Notes: generated by a model not told the origin, from the letters alone. A stretch of 64,000 nt of DNA from Elusimicrobiaceae bacterium (GCA_017501565.1 JAFVWP010000101.1:26235-90234), one strand, 5' to 3'; shown: positions 8,196-17,652, counted from the stretch's first letter. Numbers and translations are program-made.

Positions 8196-10067
8196 TTATA
8201 AAACAATCTTTCGAGTGCTGTTTAACAGGTTATTTTGTACTTGTCCGTCTTGCAAAATAAAACGTCCGTTACCGGAAGTGATAAAAGAGAAGTCCTTTCC
8301 GCTGATTTGATAAGAAAGCCTATCATTTTTTCCGCCATAGCCCAATTGATGCCACAGGGCTTTTTGGCTGTCTTGCATGACAGCCCATCGGGCTTGAATA
8401 TGCAAAGGTCCTTGCTTTATTTCTTCACCGGGCCAAATATCCTGAAACGGAAAAACAATCTTATTTATTTTTATTTTTTCTTGCAGTGTTTCTATGTTTT
8501 TGAGTTGGCCTTTTTTTGCATTAAAAAGAAGCAAATAGTCCAATTCTTTTGCTCCGATGGAAAAAAGAGCTTTCGCTAATTTTTCGCCGTCTATTTCCGC
8601 TCCGATTAAAACGTGCTCTGCGTTGGAAGTTTTCAATAATATGGCGTTTTTATTCCAATCGTTTAACAGATAAATTTCATGAGCCGATAAAAAGAAAAAA
8701 TCAAAAACCAACAAAAGCAAAACAGCCCCCAACAAAGGCTTATACAATTTCAACACAAAAGATTTCAAAGGCAAATGAAAGAGCAAAAACAAAAGGGCAT
8801 AATAACAAATAATCTTATTGGTTTTCCACGCGGCCACCGATACAGCCGCCAGCGGAAAAGCGGCAAAAGATTTTACTAAAAAAACAAATAAAAACAATAA
8901 AAATCCGACCACAGGTTTAAATAGCAACCCAAGCCCGATACAGGAAAATAAATAAAACAATGCACACGCCGTCATCAGCACAGAAGCCAAAGGCACCAAC
9001 ACCATATTTGCCAAAAGCCCTACGAAAGAAACTTTATAAAAAATATTGGTAAATACGGGCAGTAAGGCCAATTGAGAGCTTAACGTAACCAAAAATATTT
9101 GCGCAAAAAAACGCACTCCTTTCGGCCACCGGTAAGAAAACTCATAATTATTTAAACAGATTACAATGGCAAAAGTAGCCAAAAAAGACATTTGAAAACC
9201 GGTTTCAAAAATTGCACTCGGCGTAATCAGCAAAATAGCCCAACAAGAAAGAATAATCCCCTGAAATACGCCGCTGTTTCTGTGAAAAACATACCCCAAA
9301 ACAGCACAAACCGCCATAAAATAGGCGCGGGTCAAAGGGGCATCTGCCCCGGCAATTAAAGTATAAACCCCAGCCAAAAGCAAAGCAACCCATGCCGTTT
9401 TACGCTTATTAAAACCTAACAAATTGCCCAGCACAAAAACAATCAACGTAACAAACGCCACATTGGCACCGGAAGCTACTAATAAATGAACGGCACCGCT
9501 ATCTTGAAAAGCACTATATAACGATGCGGAAAGGTCCCCCCGCTCTCCCAACAAAATGCCGTTGGCGACGGCAGATAAATCTTCAGAAAAGTGAGCATAA
9601 AAGGTTTGTAAAACATCTTGCCTTATTTGCGTAATCCAACGGAAAAATAAAGGCGCCGCCGCCAAAGGGCGGACATCATTTACCTTTATTTCCGTAAAAA
9701 TATTTTTACTTGCCAAATAAGCGCCCCAATCAAAATTTCCCTGTATGTCTTGGCTGTACGGCTTTTTTAATATACCCGACACTTGCACTTTTTCTTTCCA
9801 TAAAGGGGCTTTTCCTTTTTCAAAACGTGCATACACCCGCCCTTTCGCCGGGTGTCCGTCTATACTTTGAACACGCAAAATAATATTCTGCTTATTGCCC
9901 TTGGAAACGGCAAATCCGGCCGCTTGGGCTGTTAGGGTAACTTCTTTTGGGGAAATGTGATGATAAATATCCTGCGGATCGGGCCCGGGTTTGTAAAAGA
10001 ATAGCAAACAAAGGATATAACAGATAAGGCCCCATAACAGAGGCCTTTTGTAGTAAGATGCGTGCAT
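8196..10067 (-). CDS. comEC: ComEC/Rec2 family DNA-uptake channel with degenerate nuclease domain
   Basis: A 623-aa polytopic membrane protein. Its order is two N-terminal hydrophobic segments, an OB-like domain (GNFDWGAYLASKNIF), a competence domain with the conserved HLLVASGANVAFV, about 10 helices, then a C-terminal beta-lactamase-like domain. ComEC passes single-stranded DNA through the inner membrane during transformation. The C-terminal domain normally carries HxHxDH after a DYLLLTH-like strand. Here the strand reads LDYLLLFNAKKGQL, so the metal-binding histidines are missing. Its start codon overlaps the recR stop. Confidence 0.88.
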   Translation of the reverse strand: MHASYYKRPLLWGLICYILCLLFFYKPGPDPQDIYHHISPKEVTLTAQAAGFAVSKGNKQNIILRVQSIDGHPAKGRVYARFEKGKAPLWKEKVQVSGILKKPYSQDIQGNFDWGAYLASKNIFTEIKVNDVRPLAAAPLFFRWITQIRQDVLQTFYAHFSEDLSAVANGILLGERGDLSASLYSAFQDSGAVHLLVASGANVAFVTLIVFVLGNLLGFNKRKTAWVALLLAGVYTLIAGADAPLTRAYFMAVCAVLGYVFHRNSGVFQGIILSCWAILLITPSAIFETGFQMSFLATFAIVICLNNYEFSYRWPKGVRFFAQIFLVTLSSQLALLPVFTNIFYKVSFVGLLANMVLVPLASVLMTACALFYLFSCIGLGLLFKPVVGFLLFLFVFLVKSFAAFPLAAVSVAAWKTNKIICYYALLFLLFHLPLKSFVLKLYKPLLGAVLLLLVFDFFFLSAHEIYLLNDWNKNAILLKTSNAEHVLIGAEIDGEKLAKALFSIGAKELDYLLLFNAKKGQLKNIETLQEKIKINKIVFPFQDIWPGEEIKQGPLHIQARWAVMQDSQKALWHQLGYGGKNDRLSYQISGKDFSFITSGNGRFILQDGQVQNNLLNSTRKIVL

Positions 10068-10660
10068 TAAATTTTAGTGCGCCCTTTGAGTGAATATAAA
10101 AGTGTCATCTCATCTAAATAATCAATATCGCCGCCCAAAGGTACTCCGTATCCGATACGTGTCACCTTTTCCACCAAGCCATGCAATAAGTCTGCCAAAT
10201 ACATAGCTGTTGTTTCCCCTTCGGTGTCGGGATCGGTGGCGATAATTACTTCCCGCACGGCGGCATGGCCGGATTGTAAGCGGTCCAACAGCTCTTTCAC
10301 TTTTACTTGTTGGGCTCCGCGCCCTTCCATGGGGGAAATAGCCCCATGTAATACATGATAAAGCCCTTTGAATGCGCCCGTTTTTTCTATGGCTTCTATG
10401 TCTTGCGGGTCTTCCACCACGCAAATAGAGCTATGGTCGCGGTCCGGGTCGGAGCAAATGTCGCATATATTTTTCTCGCTATACGCATGACAAACACTAC
10501 AAAGCTTCACGTCTTGTTTCATGCTCATTACCGCATTTACAAATTCTTCCACTTCGCCCTGGGGAGCACGCAAAAAATAGGCCGCAAAGCGCTCCGCCTG
10601 CCGCGGGCCTACCCCGGGCAGTCTGCGTAAAGCGCGCACCAAGCGGTCTAAACTTTGCAT
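10067..10660 (-). CDS. recR: Recombination protein RecR
   Basis: A 197-aa protein of the RecFOR gap-repair pathway that helps load RecA. The helix-hairpin-helix segment (LRRLPGVGPRQAERFA), a four-cysteine zinc finger (CSVC...CDIC), and a Toprim domain starting VVEDPQDIEAIE are all present. IGYGVPLGGDIDYLDE near the end is typical. It follows dnaX by 1 nt, the usual dnaX-recR arrangement. Confidence 0.96.
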   Translation of the reverse strand: MQSLDRLVRALRRLPGVGPRQAERFAAYFLRAPQGEVEEFVNAVMSMKQDVKLCSVCHAYSEKNICDICSDPDRDHSSICVVEDPQDIEAIEKTGAFKGLYHVLHGAISPMEGRGAQQVKVKELLDRLQSGHAAVREVIIATDPDTEGETTAMYLADLLHGLVEKVTRIGYGVPLGGDIDYLDEMTLLYSLKGRTKI

Positions 10661-10661
10661 A

Positions 10662-12452
10662 TTAGGCTAATACCTCTCCGCCCATTACGTCTATAATTCC
10701 TTTCAATTCTTCCGGTACTTCGGCTAAAGGGTTTTCCGGGGCAATGTCTGCCGAAAAATCAGCCGAAACAAAAGGCTCTTCATCGCTGATAATATCCTGG
10801 GCAGAAGCCGCGGCGGCAGATTGTTTGGCAACCGCTTTCACGTCTGCCTTGGGAGTATTTTGGGTGGAACTTTGCGTGACAATGACTTGAAATTTAATCT
10901 TACGTCCGCTTAACTCAAAAGCCTTTTTTTCAATTTCCGGCAGTTTGGTTTTGGCAGGAGTTTTATAAAATTCTTTTCCGGGGCCGAAAGCAATGGTCCA
11001 TAAGTCTCCGTTGAACTGCACCGAACAATTGCTCAGCGCATCATATACAAACATACTGCGCTCAAAGGCTTTCAGCAACGCTTTCCAAAGAGAGGCATCG
11101 TCGGTAATTTTAGCCGCAGGCGCGACGGATTTTTCCGGGGCTGATACAGGTTGGCTCACCACAGCGTTTACAGCCGCCGCCGGTTTAACCGGCGCAGATA
11201 ACGGCTTTTCTACCGCCATGGAAGAAAAAGTTTTTTGAGCCGCAACCGGGGCTTGTTGAACGGCCGGACGAGACGAAGGAGTCTTATGGCCGGAAGAAGG
11301 ATAAGAAGGCGTTTCTCCCCGTTCCAAGGCTTCCAAACGGCGGATAAACCCTTCTATATCAAAGCAGCTGTCCATAATCGTAAAAAGGCCCACTTCCGCG
11401 CCGACTAAAGCATTATCGGAAAATTTAATTTCTTCGGCTAATTTATTGATTTTGCGCGAAAGCCCCGCCAACAATCCGGACGATGCTTGCGCCGCAATCG
11501 CTTCGGCTCCTTCAAACGGCAGAGAGCCTTGGCCCAAAGAAAAATAAAATAAATCGCCTAATGCATTTTTTAAATCTTTCAAAAAAGAATTAGCATCAAA
11601 CCCTTCCGCGCGCAATGTTTCAAAAGCACCATGTAAAGAAGCATTGTCTTTTTTTACCAAGGCCGTAATGGTTTGGTTTAAAAGTTCTTGTGGAGTTAAG
11701 CCCAGCATTTCTCCTACCAATTTGTCATCAATTTTTCCATCGGAAAAAGCAATGGCGCGGTCTAAAAGCGTCAAAGCATCGCGCAGCGCTCCACCGGCAT
11801 TTTTGGCAATAATACGGGCGGCTTTTTCGGTTAAGCTCAGCCCTTCCGCTTCGGCTAAGTCCAATAAATGGTCCGTAATTTCGTCCGTGGTAATGGGACG
11901 GAAACGAAAAGTCTGGCAACGGCTGACAATGGTAGCGGGGACTTTGTGTTTTTCCGTCGTGGCTAAAATAAATACAACGTGAGCGGGCGGCTCTTCAATA
12001 GTTTTAAGCAAAGCATTAAAAGAGCTGTTGGTTAACATGTGTACTTCGTCTAAAATAAACACTTTATAGCGGTCACGCGATGCCGCCAGGGCCACCGTGT
12101 CAATAATCGCTTCTCTTACTTTTTCCACTTGGGTATTGGACGCGGCATCTAACTCCAATACGTCCATATCCGCACTTTGGGCAATTTCAAGGCATTGCGG
12201 ACATTGACCGCAAGGCTCGCCGGTGGGCTTGGTTGTGCCGTTGCCGGTGCAGTTTAACGCTTTGGCTAAAATACGGGCCGTGGTGGTTTTTCCGCAACCG
12301 CGCGGTCCATAAAACAAATAAGCATGAGCAATACGGCCCAATTTAAGCGCATTCTTTAAAGTTTTGGAAATACTCTCCTGCCCCACCATATCTTCAAACG
12401 TCTGGGGGCGGTATTTATTGGCTAAACTGACATACGTTGTATTTTCACTCAT
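10662..12452 (-). CDS. dnaX: DNA polymerase III subunit tau/gamma
   Basis: A 596-aa clamp-loader ATPase. Walker A is GPRGCGKTTT (49-58), a zinc module CGQCPQC follows, and DEVHML is Walker B. Lid and collar domains run to about 370, then a low-complexity Ala/Pro/Ser linker and a C-terminal domain from about 440 that should bind the polymerase. The codons for residues 508-510 contain the heptamer A AAA AAG, the same slippery sequence used for -1 frameshifting in E. coli dnaX. A -1 shift here would meet TGA two codons on. Four nt separate it from the DoxX gene upstream. Confidence 0.95.
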   Translation of the reverse strand: MSENTTYVSLANKYRPQTFEDMVGQESISKTLKNALKLGRIAHAYLFYGPRGCGKTTTARILAKALNCTGNGTTKPTGEPCGQCPQCLEIAQSADMDVLELDAASNTQVEKVREAIIDTVALAASRDRYKVFILDEVHMLTNSSFNALLKTIEEPPAHVVFILATTEKHKVPATIVSRCQTFRFRPITTDEITDHLLDLAEAEGLSLTEKAARIIAKNAGGALRDALTLLDRAIAFSDGKIDDKLVGEMLGLTPQELLNQTITALVKKDNASLHGAFETLRAEGFDANSFLKDLKNALGDLFYFSLGQGSLPFEGAEAIAAQASSGLLAGLSRKINKLAEEIKFSDNALVGAEVGLFTIMDSCFDIEGFIRRLEALERGETPSYPSSGHKTPSSRPAVQQAPVAAQKTFSSMAVEKPLSAPVKPAAAVNAVVSQPVSAPEKSVAPAAKITDDASLWKALLKAFERSMFVYDALSNCSVQFNGDLWTIAFGPGKEFYKTPAKTKLPEIEKKAFELSGRKIKFQVIVTQSSTQNTPKADVKAVAKQSAAAASAQDIISDEEPFVSADFSADIAPENPLAEVPEELKGIIDVMGGEVLA

Positions 12453-12455
12453 AAA

Positions 12456-12908
12456 TTAACCTCTGAAAAAACGGCTGGCGCGGCGTTGGCTTCGCTTAAA
12501 GTCCAAGCTAATCATACCCGGCCCTAAAAGAAGCAACGTGCAAAGCGGAGCAAGCTGCATCAAACACAAAGCCACAAAAACTTTATTGTATCCGCCGGCA
12601 AAAAAGATAATGGCACAAAGAGTGCCTAACGGCAAAGCAAATAAGGCATTCAAGCGGGTGTGCCACCCTAAAATTAAAAACAAACCCAAAAATAATTCCG
12701 CCGTTGCAAAAGAAAAAGCGACCGACACGACAAACGGAAAGCCCAGCGCATTGGTATTTACCAAAAATTCACGCCAATAAAACAGGCTCCCCAAAGACAG
12801 GTAAACCATCGCCGCACCGGTAAAAAAACGGCAGAAAAACATAGCTTTGGAAAAAGCTTTTTCGTCAATATTACAATGCAATTTTACGGCCGGATTTATT
12901 TTTGTCAT
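12456..12908 (-). CDS. DoxX family membrane protein
   Basis: A 150-aa protein with four hydrophobic segments in the DoxX pattern: a first helix with an RFFTGAAMVYLSLG context, then LFLILGWHTRLNALFALPLGT and a C-terminal pair. DoxX-like proteins have been linked to quinone or thiol redox at the membrane, but the reaction here cannot be named. It ends with a basic tail (KRSQRRASRFFRG). It is 10 nt downstream of the outer-membrane protein gene and 3 nt upstream of dnaX, so it is embedded in a housekeeping operon. Confidence 0.75.
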   Translation of the reverse strand: MTKINPAVKLHCNIDEKAFSKAMFFCRFFTGAAMVYLSLGSLFYWREFLVNTNALGFPFVVSVAFSFATAELFLGLFLILGWHTRLNALFALPLGTLCAIIFFAGGYNKVFVALCLMQLAPLCTLLLLGPGMISLDFKRSQRRASRFFRG

Positions 12909-12918
12909 AAAACCTCAA

Positions 12919-13770
12919 TTAAAACTCCGTACTAGCGGACAAAGAAAAATACGTTTTGCGGTTTTCTTTGTGATTTTGCTCAAAAATTTCCACACCGCCG
13001 CTTAAAGTAGTGGCCCCTATTTTTAAAGCCAAACCCGCGGCAACGGAAATAGTATAATCACTACCCAACAAATATTTATAACGTGAATAAACCGCATACG
13101 GGGTAATCCACTGCGTGCGGTAAGCCACCCGGGCCGCGGCAATATCGCGCACGAACCCTTGCACCACAGCCGTCATAAAAGGAATTTCCGTCCAATTAGA
13201 TGCCAAATGCGCGCCGGGCTTACTACTATATTTTATCACTTTATCGTAGCGCACTTGCATAAAAAAACGGCCCATTTCCGCGCCTACTTCGGCCACGGCG
13301 GCAGTAGCGGCGGTTTTAAATACATCTTCTAAAGGGCGGCCGTCGTCGTAAGCATCTATGCGGTAGCGCGATTGGCCTACATTTACTTTTATGTAAGGGT
13401 TTTTAAAAGGACCGCAATAATAGCAAAGCGTATATTTCGCGGCGGCTCCATAGGCATAATTTTCAAAGCCCAGCCGCTGTGGAATATACGTTCCCCCGGC
13501 AGAAAGCGTAAGGCGGTCCGTCAAATCATACTGCAAATTTAAGGCAAACTTGGTGGTAGCGCCGGATTCGTCTTCTTCCTTATCGCTCATGCGGTAATAG
13601 CCCGCTTGCGGGATTAACACAAGCCCATTGTCCAGCTCCCACCGCACATCACCGCGCATGGCGGCATAGCCTTTGTCTCCGTTTACTGCCGCAAAATGGA
13701 TCTGCCCGTAGCATAACGCCAACGGGCAGACCATCAAAACTAAGACTAATACCGCTTTTAAGCGAAACAT
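12919..13770 (-). CDS. Outer-membrane beta-barrel protein, unknown function
   Basis: A 283-aa protein with a signal peptide (about 1-22, cleavage near CYGQ). Alternating hydrophobic/polar strands rich in Tyr, Gly and Ala follow, and it ends in Phe (SLSASTEF), the usual C-terminal signal for barrel assembly. I recognise no named family. Its start overlaps the stop of the DHS-like gene, so it is translationally coupled to a cytosolic enzyme. This pairing has no obvious functional logic. Confidence 0.7.
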   Translation of the reverse strand: MFRLKAVLVLVLMVCPLALCYGQIHFAAVNGDKGYAAMRGDVRWELDNGLVLIPQAGYYRMSDKEEDESGATTKFALNLQYDLTDRLTLSAGGTYIPQRLGFENYAYGAAAKYTLCYYCGPFKNPYIKVNVGQSRYRIDAYDDGRPLEDVFKTAATAAVAEVGAEMGRFFMQVRYDKVIKYSSKPGAHLASNWTEIPFMTAVVQGFVRDIAAARVAYRTQWITPYAVYSRYKYLLGSDYTISVAAGLALKIGATTLSGGVEIFEQNHKENRKTYFSLSASTEF

Positions 13771-14852
13771 TATTTTTTAGCTTTCGCTTCTTTTGCTTTT
13801 AACGCAGCGATTTTTTTGTCTTCATCTTGTAAGAATTTGACATAGTTGGTCGCTTTGCGTTTTTTCCAAGCGCCTTTGTGGTAGCCGTAGCCGATGATCA
13901 ACGGGATCAAGGTCGTGCATTCGCCGTAAACCATTTGTTCCAAGGCGGTGGAAACTTTACCCCAAGAAGAGGCTTCTTTTAAGGTAGAGCCGGACAAGGC
14001 ACCATCGCGTTCGTCGGCCACCGTGATTTGTACGGCATATTTGTGCATCGGGCAATCGGCACCCAAGATTTCAGCCGCCACTACGGTATCTTGAGCAAAG
14101 TTCTTCGGCACACCACCGGAGAACATCATCAAACCGGTTTCTTTGGCTTTCATTTTGATTTTGGTGAGTTCCAAGAAATCTTTGGCGCTGTCAATAGAAA
14201 CGTGGGCGGTGGGGTGTTCGGTTTGGTGAGCCACAAAGCCGAAACCGGCAGAGCAGTCGGAGAAAGCCGGCACAAATACAGGTACGCCGTATTTGTAGGC
14301 ATTGTAAACTACGCTGTCTTTGCCTTTTTTGTTCTTTTCCAACCATTTACCCATTTCCCAGATAAATTCGCGGGAAGAGTACGGGCGGGGCTCTAATTCT
14401 TCACAAATTTGGTGAATGGTTTCATCGCAGACTTTCAATTCATCTTCATTGATGTAGGTATCGTAGATGCGGTCAATGTGTAAGTCGCGCAAAAGGTTGT
14501 CATCAGCGTTGTGCGGGGTGCCCAAATAGTGTTTATAGCCCAAAGCTTCAAAGAAGTCTTGGTCCACAATGTTGGCGCCGTTGGAAACGATAGCGTCCAC
14601 CATTTTGTTTTGGATCATGTCCACAATAATTTTCTTCAAACCAGCGGAAATCAAAGAACCGGCGATACACAAAATAACGGAGCAGTTCTTATCAGAAAGC
14701 ATCTGATGATAAATTTTGCTGGCGCGAGCCAAGTCGCGGGAAGAATACGCCATGGATTCAAAGGCCTCTACCATAGGGACCACATTGTATTTTTTCATAT
14801 CAATGTGTTTAATGGTGGCTTTGAGGAAGTCTTTTTGCGTGAGTTTTGCCAT
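13770..14852 (-). CDS. Deoxyhypusine synthase-like enzyme (probable homospermidine synthase)
   Basis: A 360-aa NAD-dependent protein of the deoxyhypusine synthase fold. The catalytic lysine is kept as K299 in EASSWGKV, matching the SWGK motif of true DHS. Other landmarks are SNGANIVDQD (90-99), GTPHNADDN and FSGGVPKNF. Bacteria lack eIF5A, and DHS-like bacterial proteins studied elsewhere transfer the aminobutyl group of spermidine or putrescine onto putrescine to make homospermidine. Arginine decarboxylase and agmatinase genes near 54 kb would supply putrescine. A different amine acceptor is possible. The product call beyond the family is inference. Confidence 0.85.
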   Translation of the reverse strand: MAKLTQKDFLKATIKHIDMKKYNVVPMVEAFESMAYSSRDLARASKIYHQMLSDKNCSVILCIAGSLISAGLKKIIVDMIQNKMVDAIVSNGANIVDQDFFEALGYKHYLGTPHNADDNLLRDLHIDRIYDTYINEDELKVCDETIHQICEELEPRPYSSREFIWEMGKWLEKNKKGKDSVVYNAYKYGVPVFVPAFSDCSAGFGFVAHQTEHPTAHVSIDSAKDFLELTKIKMKAKETGLMMFSGGVPKNFAQDTVVAAEILGADCPMHKYAVQITVADERDGALSGSTLKEASSWGKVSTALEQMVYGECTTLIPLIIGYGYHKGAWKKRKATNYVKFLQDEDKKIAALKAKEAKAKK

Positions 14853-15026
14853 TTTTTTATTACACCTCGTATGGTTGATTTTTTGCGCCGAAAAAGACGC
14901 GTTTTTTCTTTCCGATTTCTCGTAATATAAATTATATGAAAAATAAAGCTTTTTTCATAGTAAAATATAATAAATTACAAATCAAAATTTTTTCCTGAAT
15001 TTTAAGCTGTCCGAAAAGGAGATTTT

Positions 15027-16274
15027 ATGTACCGCGAAATACAAAAACAAGACCCGGAAATTTTTAATGCCATAACAGCGGAACTGAACCGCCAACGCAA
15101 TAAATTGGAGCTGATTGCATCGGAAAATTTTACTTCTTTGGCGGTAATGCAAGCGCAAGGCTCTGTGCTTACCAACAAATATGCCGAAGGTTACCCCGCC
15201 AAACGCTATTACGGCGGCTGTGAAAATGTGGACGTAGTAGAAAATTTAGCCATAGAGCGGGCCAAAAAGATTTTCGGTGCTGAACACGCCAATGTGCAAC
15301 CGCACTCCGGCGCACAGGCCAATATGGCGGTTTATTTTGCTTTATTACAACCCGGCGACACGATTTTGGGGCTGAATCTTGCTCATGGCGGGCATTTGAC
15401 CCACGGACACCCGATGAATTTCTCGGGCAAACTTTACAACATTGTAGCCATGAACGTCCGCCAAGACACCGAAGAAATAGATTACGACGAAGCCGCCCGC
15501 TTGGCACAAGAACACAAACCCAAACTTATTTTTGCGGGTGCGTCCAACTATTCCCGCGTATTTGATTGGAAACGCTTGCGCGAAATTGCCGATTCTTGCG
15601 GGGCTTATTTAGCTTGTGATGTGGCCCACTATGCCGGGCTCATTGCCGCAGGAGAGTACCCAAACCCTGTCCCGTATGCCGATGTAGTAACTACCACCAC
15701 GCACAAAACCTTGCGCGGGCCGCGCGGCGGGCTGATTTTGTGTAAAGAAAGTTTGGCAAAAGCTATTAATTCTTCTGTCTTTCCGGGGGTGCAAGGGGGG
15801 CCTTTGATGCATGTTATCGCCGCTAAAGCCATTTGCTTTGGGGAAGCGTTAACCCCGCAGTTTAAAGCCTATCAACACCAGGTAGCGCTCAATGCCAAAG
15901 CCTTGGCAAAGGCTTTGCAAGAAAAAGGCTACCGCTTGGTGGCGGGCGGGACAGACAGCCATGTAATGTGCTTGGATTTGCGCGCTAAGGGGATTACGGG
16001 TAAAGTAGCGGAAGCGGCCCTTGATAAAGCCGGCATTACCGCCAACAAAAACACCATTCCCTTTGACCCCGAAAAGCCGTTTGTTACCAGCGGGTTGCGT
16101 ATCGGTACTCCGGCAGTAACCACGCGCGGTATGAAAGAAGCGGATATGGCCAAAGTGGCCGATTTTATTGACCGCGCCATTACTCATTATGATGATGAGC
16201 CCTATTTGGCACAAGTGGCCCAAGAAGTAGAAACCTTTTTACAAGCCTTTCCGCTCTATCCGAGTTTAGGGTAA
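15027..16274 (+). CDS. glyA: Serine hydroxymethyltransferase
   Basis: A 415-aa PLP enzyme that interconverts serine and glycine and feeds one-carbon units into tetrahydrofolate. The PLP lysine is in [16 protein letters not shown], and LIASENFTS and [12 protein letters not shown] near the N-terminus are diagnostic. AAGGAG lies 7 nt before the ATG. It is a single-gene unit read divergently from the DHS-like gene and closed by a terminator at 16291. Confidence 0.97.
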   Translation: MYREIQKQDPEIFNAITAELNRQRNKLELIASENFTSLAVMQAQGSVLTNKYAEGYPAKRYYGGCENVDVVENLAIERAKKIFGAEHANVQPHSGAQANMAVYFALLQPGDTILGLNLAHGGHLTHGHPMNFSGKLYNIVAMNVRQDTEEIDYDEAARLAQEHKPKLIFAGASNYSRVFDWKRLREIADSCGAYLACDVAHYAGLIAAGEYPNPVPYADVVTTTTHKTLRGPRGGLILCKESLAKAINSSVFPGVQGGPLMHVIAAKAICFGEALTPQFKAYQHQVALNAKALAKALQEKGYRLVAGGTDSHVMCLDLRAKGITGKVAEAALDKAGITANKNTIPFDPEKPFVTSGLRIGTPAVTTRGMKEADMAKVADFIDRAITHYDDEPYLAQVAQEVETFLQAFPLYPSLG

Positions 16275-16290
16275 ATAAAAATCTAAAAGT

Positions 16291-16323
16291 AAAAACCCCG
16301 CCCTTTTGAGCGGGGGTTTTTTA
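16291..16323. terminator. Bidirectional terminator between glyA and the lipoprotein gene
   Basis: Stem AACCCCGC/GCGGGGGTT with an A tract on the left and six T on the right works for glyA. Read on the minus strand it works for the gene ending at 16321. Confidence 0.88.
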
Positions 16324-16695
16324 TTGTTCTACAGGTACAAGATCTATTGCCACATTTTGTCTATCAAGTGTTTTTGCTCCCGGGAAAAATAGACCAATAA
16401 CAGGAAATATAAACAAAATAGTACCTACAATATCAAGGATCCCTGTAGTACTAATTTCATTGTCAATAGAACTATATCCGGGATAATATCCTTTTGCCTT
16501 TACCATAATTTGAACATCTTTATTTCTTTTAGCACTAAATTCTGCATGATTTCCGCGACCAATTAATTCTCCGTTTGCATAAATTTCCGCTGTAGGAGTA
16601 GCCGTCATCACCGTCACTCTTTGACGGGAACCTACAAACGCAGAACAACCTGTTAGGTAACTAATCATTAAAAAAACTGCTAATAATTTCTTCAT
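16321..16695 (-). CDS. Small lipoprotein, unknown function
   Basis: A 124-aa protein with a lipobox (signal segment ending LTGC, Cys17), so lipidated after export. Residues 30-75 resemble a PEGA-like sandwich: VTVMTATPTAEIYANGELIG followed by VQIMVKAKGYYPGY. A hydrophobic GxxxG-rich helix lies near 85-105. Such proteins usually sit at the cell envelope, but no function is known. A strong AAGGAG precedes the ATG. Its codon use is more AT-rich than glyA next door. Confidence 0.72.
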   Translation of the reverse strand: MKKLLAVFLMISYLTGCSAFVGSRQRVTVMTATPTAEIYANGELIGRGNHAEFSAKRNKDVQIMVKAKGYYPGYSSIDNEISTTGILDIVGTILFIFPVIGLFFPGAKTLDRQNVAIDLVPVEQ

Positions 16696-16772
16696 TTTTT
16701 TCTCCTTTTAAAGTTTTCTAGCAATCATTATAGCAAAACTCATTTTGGAAAATGGTTGAGCGTATAAGCAAC

Positions 16773-16801
16773 AAAACCCGATACTTTGCGTATCGGGTTT
16801 T
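16773..16801 (-). terminator. Terminator at the end of the ATP synthase / SPFH operon
   Basis: A 12-bp stem AAAACCCGATAC/GTATCGGGTTTT with a 5-nt loop lies 41 bp downstream of the SPFH gene stop on the minus strand. The T-rich arm follows in the leftward direction. Confidence 0.8.
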
Positions 16802-16842
16802 GTGCGAAAATCTCATCAACCGAAGAAGTCTTTAATAATCCG

Positions 16843-17652
16843 TTACTTCACCATCACAAACGGCATATCTCCACTGCCCATATAATGCGGCATTCTGCCG
16901 TCCCATTTTTCAATGGCTTTGAGTTGAGCTTCCACTTGGCGGAGTTTAATCAAATTGTCGGACACTACTTCTCTTTGCAAGCGTAAGGATTTGGCTTCCG
17001 CTTCGGCTTGCAAGATTTTCTGTTCGGCTTCTTTTTTTACTTTTTCTACCAAGTTAGTGGCGCGTTTGGCTTCTTGCTCGGCAATTTGTTTTTCTTCTAC
17101 CGCTTTCAAAAATTGCGGAGAAAACTCAAAATTGGTGATAGCAATATCAGACACGATAACTTCTTTTTCTTTCATTTTTTCTTTCAAGATTTGGTCCAAT
17201 TCTTTGGCCACTTGCACACGCGCGGAAATCAAGCTGTCGGCAGAGTATTTGGCAATAACGGCTTTAGTCCATTCTTCCACCATCGGGCGCAAAATAGTGT
17301 TGGTATAGTCCGGGCCTAAATTGCGGTAAATGGAAATAATGGTATCGGGCATAATGCGGTGGTTGATCGCCAAGCGAAGGCCAACGGTTTGTAAGTCTTT
17401 GGAAAAAGCTTCCGTATCAAAAGAATCCTTTTTGATACGAACGGAAAATTTTTCCACTTTATCAATCAAAGGCAGTTTTAAGTGAAGCCCTTCGGTATAA
17501 GAGCCAACCAATTTACCAAAGCGCAACTTTACGGCCACACTGCCGGCAGGCACCGTGAAATAAGAGCCCAACGCCACTATCAAAATAAAAAAGATAATGA
17601 CGGGAAATACTAATTTTTTTATGTCTAAGGGTTTAATGGTTACGTTTTTCAT
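16843..17652 (-). CDS. SPFH/prohibitin family membrane protein
   Basis: A 269-aa protein with one N-terminal membrane helix (about 12-32), a band-7 (SPFH) domain beginning VPAGSVAVKLRFGKLVG, and a C-terminal coiled coil rich in Glu, Ala and Lys (about 195-245). Prohibitin-like proteins form large membrane rings that modulate proteases or membrane domains. It is 49 nt downstream of atpC in the same direction with AGGAAACG before the ATG, and no terminator separates them, so it may be transcribed with the ATP synthase. Confidence 0.85.
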   Translation of the reverse strand: MKNVTIKPLDIKKLVFPVIIFFILIVALGSYFTVPAGSVAVKLRFGKLVGSYTEGLHLKLPLIDKVEKFSVRIKKDSFDTEAFSKDLQTVGLRLAINHRIMPDTIISIYRNLGPDYTNTILRPMVEEWTKAVIAKYSADSLISARVQVAKELDQILKEKMKEKEVIVSDIAITNFEFSPQFLKAVEEKQIAEQEAKRATNLVEKVKKEAEQKILQAEAEAKSLRLQREVVSDNLIKLRQVEAQLKAIEKWDGRMPHYMGSGDMPFVMVK

